Position numbers and translations under genes: made by a program. The notes under the pieces are model-generated. The model did not search any database. It had not been told where the DNA came from and saw nothing but the letters and a program-made list of their open reading frames with translations. This document shows, in pieces, positions 14,814 to 20,829 of a DNA stretch of 20,829 bases. Each line of letters begins with the position of its first letter. The stretch's first letter is position 1. This DNA comes from OMOG01 sp041485845 (GTDB lineage Bacteria; Acidobacteriota; Terriglobia; Bryobacterales; Bryobacteraceae), in the NCBI GenBank assembly GCA_041485845.1, contig JBGPKH010000076.1, positions 1-20,829 on the forward strand. The letters are read 5' to 3'.

Positions 14814-15656
14814 ATGCACCTGCCAGTGCGGGTTTCACTACTGCTGCTCTGTTCGCTCTGCATCACCGGGCCGCTGCCGGCTCAACTGCCCTTCTATACC
14901 GATGACCCTGGGGTCACCGGGCGTGGAAAGTTGCACTTCGAGTTCTACAATGAATTTGACGCTCTCCAGCATCCTCAGTATCCGAATCTCCGGCAAAACA
15001 CCGCCAACTGCAAACTCAACTTTGGCCTGCCGTACAACCTGGAACTGGATGTGGACGCTCCTTATCTCGCCATCTATCGGGCTGTCGAGACACAAACTGC
15101 CACCGGCGCCGGCGACACCAACGTGGGAATAAAGTGGAACTTCCATAAGGAGTCCAAGGGTTCCCGCCTTCCGGCTCTCGGCGCCAGCCTGTATATTGAG
15201 TTCCCGACCGGGGACGCCAACCAGGAACTCGGCTCGGGACTGACCGATTACTGGCTGAACTTCATCGCGCAAAAGTCCTTTTCCGACAAAACCAGGATCA
15301 ATGGGAACGCCGGTTTTTTGTTCGCCGGCAACACCAGCACAGGCGTGCTGGGGATTCAAACCACGCGCGGCCATGTTTACACCGGCGGTCTCTCGGTCTT
15401 GCACGATGTCAATGCCCGGCTGACGCTGGGGGGCGAGATCTACGGCGGTTTTACGAAGAACGGGGGTCTGGCCAGAAGCCAGCTCCAGGCCCTGGTTGGG
15501 GGCCAATACGCCGTTCGCAACGGCATGACGTTCGGTTTCGGTTTGCTCGGAGGCAAATATATCGCGAGCCCGCGGATTGGCGGCCAGATTGGGTTCTCCG
15601 TGGATTTTCCCGAAATACTGCGTGCGTCCGCCCCTCGCCAGAGTTCTGTTCATTAG
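14814..15656 (+). CDS. Predicted outer-membrane beta-barrel, MetA-pathway (phenol degradation) type
   Basis: The 280-residue product starts with a clear signal peptide (MHLPVRVSLLLLCSLCITG...PAQ). LPFYTDDPGVTGRGKLHFEF follows, the opening typical of the 'MetA-pathway of phenol degradation' barrel family. The remainder alternates polar and hydrophobic residues in barrel-like strands (ELDVDAPYLAIY, GIKWNFHK, GASLYIEFPTG, GGLSVLHDVNARLTLGGEIY, MTFGFGLLGG, GGQIGFSVDF). Such barrels are assumed to be outer-membrane channels or structural proteins; the name reflects one operon and does not show substrate here. ATG 14814 is chosen because it begins the signal peptide; the open frame extends upstream only as antisense-like sequence inside ribE. 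Confidence 0.75.
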   Translation: MHLPVRVSLLLLCSLCITGPLPAQLPFYTDDPGVTGRGKLHFEFYNEFDALQHPQYPNLRQNTANCKLNFGLPYNLELDVDAPYLAIYRAVETQTATGAGDTNVGIKWNFHKESKGSRLPALGASLYIEFPTGDANQELGSGLTDYWLNFIAQKSFSDKTRINGNAGFLFAGNTSTGVLGIQTTRGHVYTGGLSVLHDVNARLTLGGEIYGGFTKNGGLARSQLQALVGGQYAVRNGMTFGFGLLGGKYIASPRIGGQIGFSVDFPEILRASAPRQSSVH

Positions 15657-15708
15657 AGTGGTTCAAAACGATCTGCTACGATCTAGTTCTAACTGATGGA
15701 GGCGTCCC

Positions 15709-16578
15709 ATGTCGTGCAATCCGGAGATACTCAAAAATGTTCCGCTCTTTGCTCTGCTGGACGACGAAGAGACTGCGGTGCTAGCCGGCCAAGTGGAGCT
15801 CAAGACATTCGCCCCGCGCGAACGCATCTACAAGATCGGCGACCCAGGCGCTCAAGCCTACGTGTTGATCTCGGGTAAAGTTCGGGTATTCACTGTGGAC
15901 GAAGACGATCAGGAGGTGGTGGTGGATGAACCCGCGGAAGGCGAGTTCTTCGGCTTCGCCTCGATGCTCGATCAGACGCCGCACCAGACGAACGCCATTG
16001 TGCTCGAGGCGGCCGCCTGCCTGGAAGTATCGCGGGATGACATCGCGGTTCTGATCGAGCGAAAGCCGATGGCGGGAATGGATCTGCTCACGACGCTGGG
16101 CCGTCAGTTCCATGCCTCGCAGGGACTGGTGCGCGTTCGCGCCAGCCGAAATCCCAATGAGGTGATCGAGAAGGAAGCCACCGTGGGCGAGCGCATCGCC
16201 GACTCGGTCGCCCGGTTTGGCGGCTCCTGGGCCTTCATTATCTCGTTTGCGGTTTTGCTGATCGTCTACACATTCATCAATGTCGTTCTGAACAAAAGGG
16301 CCTGGGATCCCTATCCATTTATCCTGCTCAACCTGTTCCTTTCCATGATTGCTGCCGTGCAGGCTCCGGTCATCATGATGAGCCAGAATCGCCAGGACAC
16401 CAAAGATCGGCTGCGCGGCGAACTCGATTTCGACGTCAACAGGCGCGCGGAGTCGGAGATCCAAGGCTTGGCGCGCAAAGTGAATTTGCTGGATGAGAAG
16501 ATTGACGATGTCGCGAGTTTGCTCCGGAAAAGGGCATCCGATGAGCCTGCGACGCGCCCTACCGAGCCGCGACCCTGA
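15709..16578 (+). CDS. Cyclic-nucleotide-binding-like domain fused to DUF1003 membrane domain
   Basis: In this 289-residue protein, residues 8-125 form a CAP/CNB beta-roll (ERIYKIGDPGAQAYVLISGKVRVF, then GEFFGFASMLDQTPHQTNAI). The phosphate-binding cassette lacks the usual Arg-Ser/Thr-Ala: HQTNA stands at 92-96, so binding of cAMP or cGMP is doubtful. Residues 157-250 are DUF1003: GERIADSVARFGGSWAFI, two transmembrane helices (about 175-195 and 203-224), DPYPFILLNLFLSM and QAPVIMMSQNRQ. The C-terminus is a short coiled coil (LARKVNLLDEKIDDVASLL, 254-272). A cytoplasmic sensor roll on a membrane anchor is the plain reading; the function is unknown. GGAGG lies 6 bases before the ATG. A single gene, not overlapping its neighbours. 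Confidence 0.9.
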   Translation: MSCNPEILKNVPLFALLDDEETAVLAGQVELKTFAPRERIYKIGDPGAQAYVLISGKVRVFTVDEDDQEVVVDEPAEGEFFGFASMLDQTPHQTNAIVLEAAACLEVSRDDIAVLIERKPMAGMDLLTTLGRQFHASQGLVRVRASRNPNEVIEKEATVGERIADSVARFGGSWAFIISFAVLLIVYTFINVVLNKRAWDPYPFILLNLFLSMIAAVQAPVIMMSQNRQDTKDRLRGELDFDVNRRAESEIQGLARKVNLLDEKIDDVASLLRKRASDEPATRPTEPRP

Positions 16579-16634
16579 GGGAGCCGGTTTTGCAATTGTA
16601 GTTGGAAACGCTCCGCGCGGGTCTTTGAGATGAC

Positions 16635-16958
16635 ATGAAGACTGCGGTAGTCGTGTCCGTGGCGGCGTTCGGCATGGCCTTGGCCGGCCGCGCGCAGACC
16701 GGCTATTCCTCCTACGTAGTGACCGGCGGCCCATGTCCCCCCTCCGCGTTCGTCCGCGCCTTCGCCGCTGGGAGCAACTTTATAATGGTCGCGGCCGACC
16801 CCGCCGGGAACGTTTACACGAACAGCGGTTATTCGTTCTTCTCGCAGTCGCAGACGGTTCAAAAGATCACGCCCGATGGCGATATGCTGCCGGTAGCCGG
16901 ATTCGGCGCCGCGACTCTCGTCGAAGGCCCACGCATTCCGGCGCTTCTCGCGGCGTAG
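16635..16958 (+). pseudogene. Secreted NHL/beta-propeller protein, N-terminal fragment
   Basis: The 107 residues begin with a signal peptide (MKTAVVVSVAAFGMALAGRAQ). They continue with one beta-propeller-type blade, VAADPAGNVYTNSGY and VQKITPDGDMLPVAGFG, ending in EGPRIPALLAA before TAG. Family members in Acidobacteriota run for several hundred residues of such repeats. The match to the pattern 'VAG.G......GPA..A.L' continues to within a few bases of the stop, and then the sequence becomes the antisense of a VOC gene. The gene is therefore cut at about 16955 and fused tail to tail to another broken gene. Confidence 0.7.
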
Positions 16959-17314
16959 CGGTCGCCCCAGAACATGTCGGCCACCGGCATTTCGACGCGG
17001 GCGCCGGCCTGCGCAGCCTGATTGAAAACCGAGTCGACGTCCTTGACGTACAGAAAAATGCCTGCGGTCGAGCCGCCGAGCGACTTCGGCGAGCGCGTGC
17101 ACATTTGGGGCATCTCGCCGGCCAGCATGATCATCGAGTCGTTGATCTTCAGCTCCGCGTGCCCGATTTTTCCGCCTGGATTATCGACGCGATAGACCTC
17201 CGTCGCGCCTAAAGCCCGCCGGTAGAAGTCAACCGCCCGGGCGCCATCATCGGCCACCAGGTAGGGCGTCACGCAGTGATAGCCATCCGGAATCGGTTTC
17301 ACCTTCTTGGCCAT
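16859..17314 (-). pseudogene. VOC/PhnB-like protein, C-terminus replaced at junction
   Basis: The open frame gives 151 residues. The first 118 (17314 down to about 16959) are a typical PhnB/3-demethylubiquinone-like VOC domain: PYLVADDGARAVDFYRRALGA, GHAELKINDSMIMLAGE, GIFLYVKDVDSVFNQAAQAG and MFWGDRY. Relatives continue with G...DPFGH.W...TH.E. Here the sequence after FWGDRY is AARSAGMRGPSTRVAAPNP, which is simply the antisense of the NHL-type fragment. The last strand and the C-terminal metal-ligand region are lost, so the protein is probably non-functional. The start is well defined by AAGGAG 5 bases upstream of the ATG. Confidence 0.75.
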
Positions 17315-17488
17315 GATTTCTCCTTGCTCGTAGTCTACAGGCGGCGCCGTTTCCGGTCTGTCAAGACGCGCGGCCGACGCGGATGGTAGAATCCGCTCGG
17401 CGCGAGTGCCAGCGGCAGGGTTGCGCGGTGGCGCTGCCGACTGCTCTCAGGTCGCAGGAGAAAACGGCGCCGTAACCGAAGCGAGTAA
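17315..17488. other. Gap between VOC fragment and GH43 end
   Basis: The gap carries an orphan plus-strand TAGAAT box (17387-17392) with no gene behind it, and a CGGCAG...CTGCCG hairpin around 17411-17444 that may terminate the GH43 transcript. GGCGCCGTTT (17343-17352) and AAACGGCGCC (17462-17471) are inverted copies 109 bases apart, possibly by chance. Confidence 0.35.
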
Positions 17489-18526
17489 CTACGGCAGCGC
17501 GCCTACGCGTGGCCAGCCGTCTTCCCACAGCATGTTGGAGATGTGCAGGTACGGCCTGCCCGTGGCGCCGTGATAGGCGTGAAAGAACAGCAGATCGCGG
17601 CCGGGTTCCTGAAGGACGGCTTGGTGCCCCGGGCCGCGCCAGTTCGGCGTGGTGGCCTCAATTACCAGCGAACCGCCGCCTTCGGTCATGGGCTTGCCGC
17701 TCTTGTCCACATAGGGGCCGGTAATCTTCGCAGAACGCCCGACCACCACGTTATACGTGCTCTGCACGCCCCGGCAGCAGCGGTCGAAAGACGCGAAGAG
17801 ATACCAGTAATCGGCGTGCCGCACGATGAACGGCGCCTCGACGGAGCCGCCGGCGGGCGGCGTGTGAGGGCGGCTGGAGAGCGAGTACAGAGTGGTGTCG
17901 GTGCTGGACAGTTTGCCGGTGTCCGGATCGATGCGGCGCATTTTGATGCCACCCCAGAAACTGCCCCAGTCCAGCCAGACATTGCGCTGGTCTTCGACTA
18001 CCAGATTGGGATCGATGGCGTTCCAGTCGTCCTTCTCATCATAGGACCGGAGCACCATGCCCTCGTCGGTCCACTTATACTTCGGGCTCTTGGGGTCGAG
18101 CGTCGGATTGGTGGCCAGCCCGATGGCGGAGTTGCGGCTGCCGAACGAGGACCCGGCGTAATACAGGTGGTACTTGCCACGGTAATGGGAGATGTCGGGC
18201 GCCCACGCGCCGCGGCCGCGCGGGATCTCCTTGGCCGCCCATTCGGGGAGTTGGTCGAACACCCACCCGGCGGACGTCCAGTGCAGCAGGTCCTGGGACG
18301 TGCGGATCGGGATGATGCCCTGACCTCCGCGGCCGCCTCCCGTGCAAAAAACGTAGTAAGTGCCGGCTTCCTGGATCACAACGGGGTCGTGAACGCCTTC
18401 GATATCGCCGGCCAACTCCAACACGTGGGGCTCGGCAGGGGACGGCGCGCCGCGGACGGCCTGGAAGGCAAGGGCCAGGCCGAACGCGGCGGCCGCGGCG
18501 ACGACGGGTATTGCGGGACTTCGCAT
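17489..18526 (-). CDS. Secreted glycoside hydrolase family 43, arabinanase/arabinosidase-like
   Basis: The 345-residue protein has a signal peptide (MRSPAIPVVAAAAAFGLALA) and one five-bladed propeller. The catalytic trio of GH43 is visible: Asp47 in GVHDPVV (general base), Asp172 in AIDPNL (pKa modulator) and Glu230 in VEAPF (acid). GPGHQAV (298-304) supplies the His that binds a metal in endo-arabinanases. AWAPDISHYRGKYHLYYAGSSFG (108-130) is also typical. It most likely cleaves alpha-1,5-arabinan or arabinosyl side chains of plant pectin. The gene starts 9 bases after the MazF-like stop, and the gap still contains the end of a lost outer-membrane receptor (18541-18600), which fits an original receptor-plus-glycosidase pair. 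Confidence 0.9.
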   Translation of the reverse strand: MRSPAIPVVAAAAAFGLALAFQAVRGAPSPAEPHVLELAGDIEGVHDPVVIQEAGTYYVFCTGGGRGGQGIIPIRTSQDLLHWTSAGWVFDQLPEWAAKEIPRGRGAWAPDISHYRGKYHLYYAGSSFGSRNSAIGLATNPTLDPKSPKYKWTDEGMVLRSYDEKDDWNAIDPNLVVEDQRNVWLDWGSFWGGIKMRRIDPDTGKLSSTDTTLYSLSSRPHTPPAGGSVEAPFIVRHADYWYLFASFDRCCRGVQSTYNVVVGRSAKITGPYVDKSGKPMTEGGGSLVIEATTPNWRGPGHQAVLQEPGRDLLFFHAYHGATGRPYLHISNMLWEDGWPRVGALP

Positions 18527-18535
18527 AGGGCGCTC

Positions 18536-18934
18536 TCAGGTCAGAAAGAGAAGCGCAGGCCGAACTGGAAGCGCCTGGGCGGAGGGACTCCATGCACGCC
18601 GGAGGAAGACCGCCAGCCCCTCATCGATGGCCGCGATATCTTCCCGCGCAAGCTCACCAAACACGCGCCCGATCCTCCGCTTATCGATCGATCGCAGATA
18701 GTCGATCAGTGCGCGGGATTTCTTGGCGAGGCCGCTCTGGCCGGGCGCGAAGGGTGGATCAAGCAGTCCCTCGCCCGGAGTCCCTGTTACCGGCGTCACC
18801 CACACCAGCGGAGCGCGCTGGCCGCTAATGGCGTCCGGACCGCTCACCACGACACAAGGCCGCATGCCATGCTGTCCGTGACCGGCTGCGGGGTCGCGTG
18901 CTACCAGGACGAAGGCACCCCGGCCGATTCTCAC
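18536..18934 (-). CDS. MazF/PemK-family toxin
   Basis: The 132-residue product has the MazF pattern: RGAFVLVARDPAAGHGQHGMRPCVVVS (5-31), VWVTPVTG (44-51) and KKSRALIDYLRSIDKRRIGR (71-90), then a helix EDIAAIDEGLAVFL (98-111). MazF toxins are ribosome-independent mRNA or tRNA endonucleases. The GTG start at 18934 overlaps the antitoxin stop as GTGA, so translation is coupled. Residues after about 112 (RRAWSPSAQALPVRPALLFLT) are unlike the family. They are read, out of frame, from the 3' end of a former outer-membrane receptor gene, so the natural toxin end was replaced. The core fold looks complete, so activity may remain. Confidence 0.85.
   Translation of the reverse strand: MRIGRGAFVLVARDPAAGHGQHGMRPCVVVSGPDAISGQRAPLVWVTPVTGTPGEGLLDPPFAPGQSGLAKKSRALIDYLRSIDKRRIGRVFGELAREDIAAIDEGLAVFLRRAWSPSAQALPVRPALLFLT
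18541..18600 (-). pseudogene. 3' end of a lost TonB-dependent/outer-membrane receptor
   Basis: In the frame not used by the toxin, this segment reads GVHGVPPPRRFQFGLRFSF and stops at 18541-18543. A final beta-strand alternating F-Q-F-x-L-R-F-S-F with a terminal Phe is the signature of outer-membrane barrels recognised by BamA. Only about 20 codons survive; upstream, the sequence becomes the MazF gene. It lies 14 bases before the GH43 start. Confidence 0.6.
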
Positions 18935-19221
18935 TCGCTCCCCTCCACCCAGCCCTCGGCGGGCACCCACCGAACGGGATCGCCGGCGCAGTTGTCGACG
19001 AGTGCCTCGGGCAAGCTGCGCGTCCGTGCCTCAAGTCCCACATCGGCGTGCTCAGCGATTTCGGGATGGGGGTTCTGCAGCGATCGACGAAGCTCCTCAC
19101 GACGGCGCAGATCAAGTTCGTGGCGGACGGCCTCTGCGACGAACTTGCTGCGGTTCTTCTCCCGCCGGTCAATGTCCCTCACGAGATCCATCGGGAAGGT
19201 CACACGTTCGACGCCCGCCAT
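18931..19221 (-). CDS. Ribbon-helix-helix antitoxin of the MazF pair
   Basis: This 96-residue protein starts MAGVERVTFPMDLVRDIDRR and continues EKNRSKFVAEAVRHELD, a ribbon-helix-helix with one DNA-contacting strand (VERVTFP) and two helices. The C-terminal half (GLEARTRSLPEALVDNC, then AGDPVRWVPAEGWVEGSE) is extended and rich in Trp, Pro and Glu, as expected for a segment that wraps around and blocks a toxin. The stop TGA overlaps the toxin's GTG start. The palindrome TACTCcGAGTA just upstream is a likely autoregulatory site. GGAG lies 7 bases before the ATG. Confidence 0.82.
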   Translation of the reverse strand: MAGVERVTFPMDLVRDIDRREKNRSKFVAEAVRHELDLRRREELRRSLQNPHPEIAEHADVGLEARTRSLPEALVDNCAGDPVRWVPAEGWVEGSE

Positions 19222-19245
19222 ATCATACTCCGAGTACGATCATAC
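19222..19245 (-). promoter_or_regulatory. Promoter/operator of the RHH-MazF pair
   Basis: A perfect palindrome TACTC-c-GAGTA (19226-19236) is framed by two direct copies of ATCATAC (19222-19228 and 19239-19245). On the minus strand the outer copy supplies TATGAT as a -10 box, with TTGCGG 16 bases further upstream. Binding of the RHH dimer here would cover the transcription start. Confidence 0.55.
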
Positions 19246-19450
19246 CTCGCCAGTGTTTCGCCGCAACCTTGGCGGAAACCTCCAGGCGGTCCGTTTCGGC
19301 CGGCCAGGGCGGAGGCTGCGGAACTCACGCACTCTCAACCCGTTAACCGGGCGCCGTTCTCCACGTTCCGCTAAGCGGTTGCAAAGACGGCCGGCGCTGT
19401 GGCCACACCTGTCGTTCGTTGTCGAGTCGAAACTGAGATACAGTAGCTGC

Positions 19451-20539
19451 ATGCGTCGCCGCACGTTTCTGCAAGCCCTTCCCGCCGCAACCGCGGCCGC
19501 CGCCGCTCCGGCGCCCGGGGACGTCCCGGTTAAGCTCGGATTCGACACCTATTCCATGCGCGCATTCAAGTGGAAGGCGCCGCAGTTCCTCGAATATGCC
19601 GCCGGCCTGAAGCTCGACACGATCCAGTTTTCGGATCTCGCGGACTTCGAGAGTCACGAGCCGGCGTACCTGCAAAAGATCAAGGACCAGGCCGCGCGGT
19701 TGAAGATCGCGATCGATGGCGGGATGGGTTGTATCTGCCCCACGAGCAAGTCATTCTCGAAGAACGGACCGCCCGCGCGCGACCGTGTGCTGGAAGGCCT
19801 GCGCATCACCAGGGCGGTTGGCGCCACGGCCATGCGCTGCTACATGGGCGCCAGCGCGGATCGCCTGGGCCCACTGCCCATCGAAGCGCACATGGAGAGC
19901 ACCATCAACGTCTTCAAATCGGTGCGCTCGGAGGCGCTGGACCTGGGGGTCAAGATTGCGCTCGAAAACCACTCGGGCGACATGCAGGCGCGCGAGGTGC
20001 AGACCATCATCGAGGAGGCCGGCAAGGATTACGTGGCCTCGTGCCTGGACACCGGCAATCCGATCTGGTGCATCGAGGACCCATTCGTCGCGCTGGAAAC
20101 GCTGGCGCCCTACGTGGTGACCACGCACGTGCGCGATTCGGCGGTCTTCGAGGTGCCCCGCGGCGCCGCGGGCCAGTGGGTGGCGCTGGGCGACGGCAGC
20201 GTGGATTTTGTGAAGTTCGTGGAGCAGTTCCGCAAGCTGTGTCCCAAGTCGTCGATGCAGCTCGAGATCATCACCGGACGTCCGCCCACGCTATTGCCGT
20301 ATCTCGAGGCCGATTTCTGGAAGGCGTTCCCCAAGATGCCCGGCGCGGAGTTCGCGCGCTTCGTAGCGCTGGCCAAGAGCGGCCATCCGTTCATGGGCGC
20401 GATGGTCATCGAGGACGTCCCCGGCCAGAAACCGGCGGTGATGAACGAGGCCCTGAAGGAGCAGCAGCGCATCGATCTCGAGCGGAGTTTCGAGTACGCC
20501 AAGAAGAAGCTGAACGTGGGAGTAAACTGGCGGGGGTGA
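19451..20539 (+). CDS. Tat-exported sugar phosphate isomerase/epimerase-like TIM-barrel protein
   Basis: The 362-residue product begins MRRRTFLQALPAATAAAAAPAP, a twin-arginine signal peptide (RRRTFL). The barrel (about 26-290) is of the AP_endonuc_2/xylose isomerase-like type. Four metal ligands fall in the expected places: Glu172 (ALENHSG), Asp200 (SCLDTGN), His226 (THVRDS) and Glu272 (LEIITG). The Tat signal suggests the metal is loaded and the protein folded in the cytoplasm before export. The substrate is unknown; keto-sugar or inositol epimerisation is typical. ATG 19451 is set by the signal peptide. A TACAGT box 6 bases before the ATG and the absence of a Shine-Dalgarno suggest another leaderless start. 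The frame is open far upstream but is antisense to the TA and GH43 genes there. Confidence 0.88.
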   Translation: MRRRTFLQALPAATAAAAAPAPGDVPVKLGFDTYSMRAFKWKAPQFLEYAAGLKLDTIQFSDLADFESHEPAYLQKIKDQAARLKIAIDGGMGCICPTSKSFSKNGPPARDRVLEGLRITRAVGATAMRCYMGASADRLGPLPIEAHMESTINVFKSVRSEALDLGVKIALENHSGDMQAREVQTIIEEAGKDYVASCLDTGNPIWCIEDPFVALETLAPYVVTTHVRDSAVFEVPRGAAGQWVALGDGSVDFVKFVEQFRKLCPKSSMQLEIITGRPPTLLPYLEADFWKAFPKMPGAEFARFVALAKSGHPFMGAMVIEDVPGQKPAVMNEALKEQQRIDLERSFEYAKKKLNVGVNWRG

Positions 20540-20578
20540 CGGACACGTCCAATCAGTAACCGAGGAGCGGCGCCAGCG

Positions 20579-20751
20579 CGACAGAAGCTCGGCCTGAGCC
20601 AATCCAAGTTCGCGGCGCGCTTCGGATTCACACCCGCGACCATCCGGAATTGGGAGCAGGGCCGCACGCAACCGGTCCGGCGCGCGTGCTCCTGACGGTC
20701 ATCGCACATCATCCCGACGCCGTAGTGGACGCGCTGCGGAAGGCGAGATAA
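20579..20751 (+). pseudogene. HTH (XRE/HigA-like) antitoxin relic with frameshift
   Basis: RQKLGLSQSKFAARFGF (20579 onward), TPATIRNWEQGRTQP and then, after a frame change near 20675, ARVLLTVIAHHPDAVVDALR with KAR and TAA (20749-20751) form one XRE domain of the HigA/NadS antitoxin type. The usual wording is 'NWEQGRR.PEGPARVLL'. The N-terminal part before RQKLGL is out of frame or missing, and no partner toxin is present. It lies 40 bases after the TIM-barrel stop. Confidence 0.75.
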
Positions 20752-20829
20752 AGTCAGACACCCCCGCGGAGCGGGTGGCTTGATGAGTTGGGCCGCCCTC
20801 AAAGGCGGTCGGCCAAAAGTCCAGGCGTC
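20752..20829. other. Window end, short hairpins only
   Basis: Two imperfect stems are visible, CACCC/GGGTG around 20760-20780 and GCCGCC/GGCGG around 20802-20816. They could end the transcript of the HTH relic. I see nothing coding here. Confidence 0.3.

Noticed and set aside
17343..17471. Ten-base inverted repeat GGCGCCGTTT / AAACGGCGCC
   Set aside because: The arms are short, GC-rich and 109 bases apart with no duplicated target or gene between them. Chance is a sufficient explanation.
17543..19450. Upstream extension of the TIM-barrel frame
   Set aside because: The extension is antisense to GH43 and the TA pair. The Tat signal peptide at 19451 marks the real start.
1..20829. CRISPR arrays, tRNA or rRNA genes, insertion-sequence transposases
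   Set aside because: No regularly spaced repeats, cloverleaf-like segments, rRNA landmarks or transposase-like proteins were seen on either strand.

Overview
This GC-rich window carries single-copy housekeeping genes (clpB, ftsY, ribD, ribE, a PpiD-like chaperone, a DedA protein). Mixed in are genes typical of soil Acidobacteriota of the Solibacter/Bryobacter kind: a membrane Ser/Thr kinase with a TPR-type tail, secreted beta-propeller-like and MetA-like barrel proteins, a GH43 glycosidase and a Tat-exported TIM-barrel protein. The lineage is inferred from gene content and style only; there is no rRNA or tRNA gene in the window.

Layout. 1-1.6 kb (minus): a heat-shock unit, hsp20 then clpB (clpB runs off the left edge), behind a strong sigma70-type promoter. 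1.9-4.9 kb (minus): a large receptor-like Ser/Thr kinase preceded by an M48 metalloprotease fragment that stops before its catalytic motif. 4.95-7.65 kb: a proline/alanine-rich lipoprotein, a small secreted protein, a long inverted-repeat element in a gene-free gap, a conserved cysteine/histidine protein and a frameshifted TonB C-terminal relic. 7.8-10.4 kb (minus): ppiD-like then dedA. 10.7-11.9 kb (plus): a two-gene module, an XRE-type regulator overlapping a DUF6036/AbiEii-like nucleotidyltransferase, behind an extended -10 promoter that predicts a leaderless mRNA. 11.9-14.6 kb (plus): ftsY-ribD-ribE, with start and stop codons overlapping. 14.8-16.6 kb (plus): an outer-membrane barrel and a CNB-DUF1003 membrane protein. 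16.6-17.3 kb: two truncated genes joined tail to tail. 17.5-19.2 kb (minus): a RHH-MazF toxin-antitoxin pair directly upstream of a GH43 glycosidase, with the toxin's last codons written over the 3' end of a lost outer-membrane receptor. 19.4-20.8 kb (plus): a Tat-secreted sugar isomerase-like protein and a frameshifted HTH antitoxin relic.

The housekeeping operons are intact. The spaces between them hold at least six broken genes, two toxin-antitoxin-like modules and two copies of a candidate dispersed repeat, which suggests repeated insertion and deletion between conserved blocks. The best candidate for a poorly described system is the XRE/nucleotidyltransferase pair at 10.7-11.9 kb. The most informative scars are the tail-to-tail junction near 16.96 kb and the toxin/receptor overprint near 18.55 kb.
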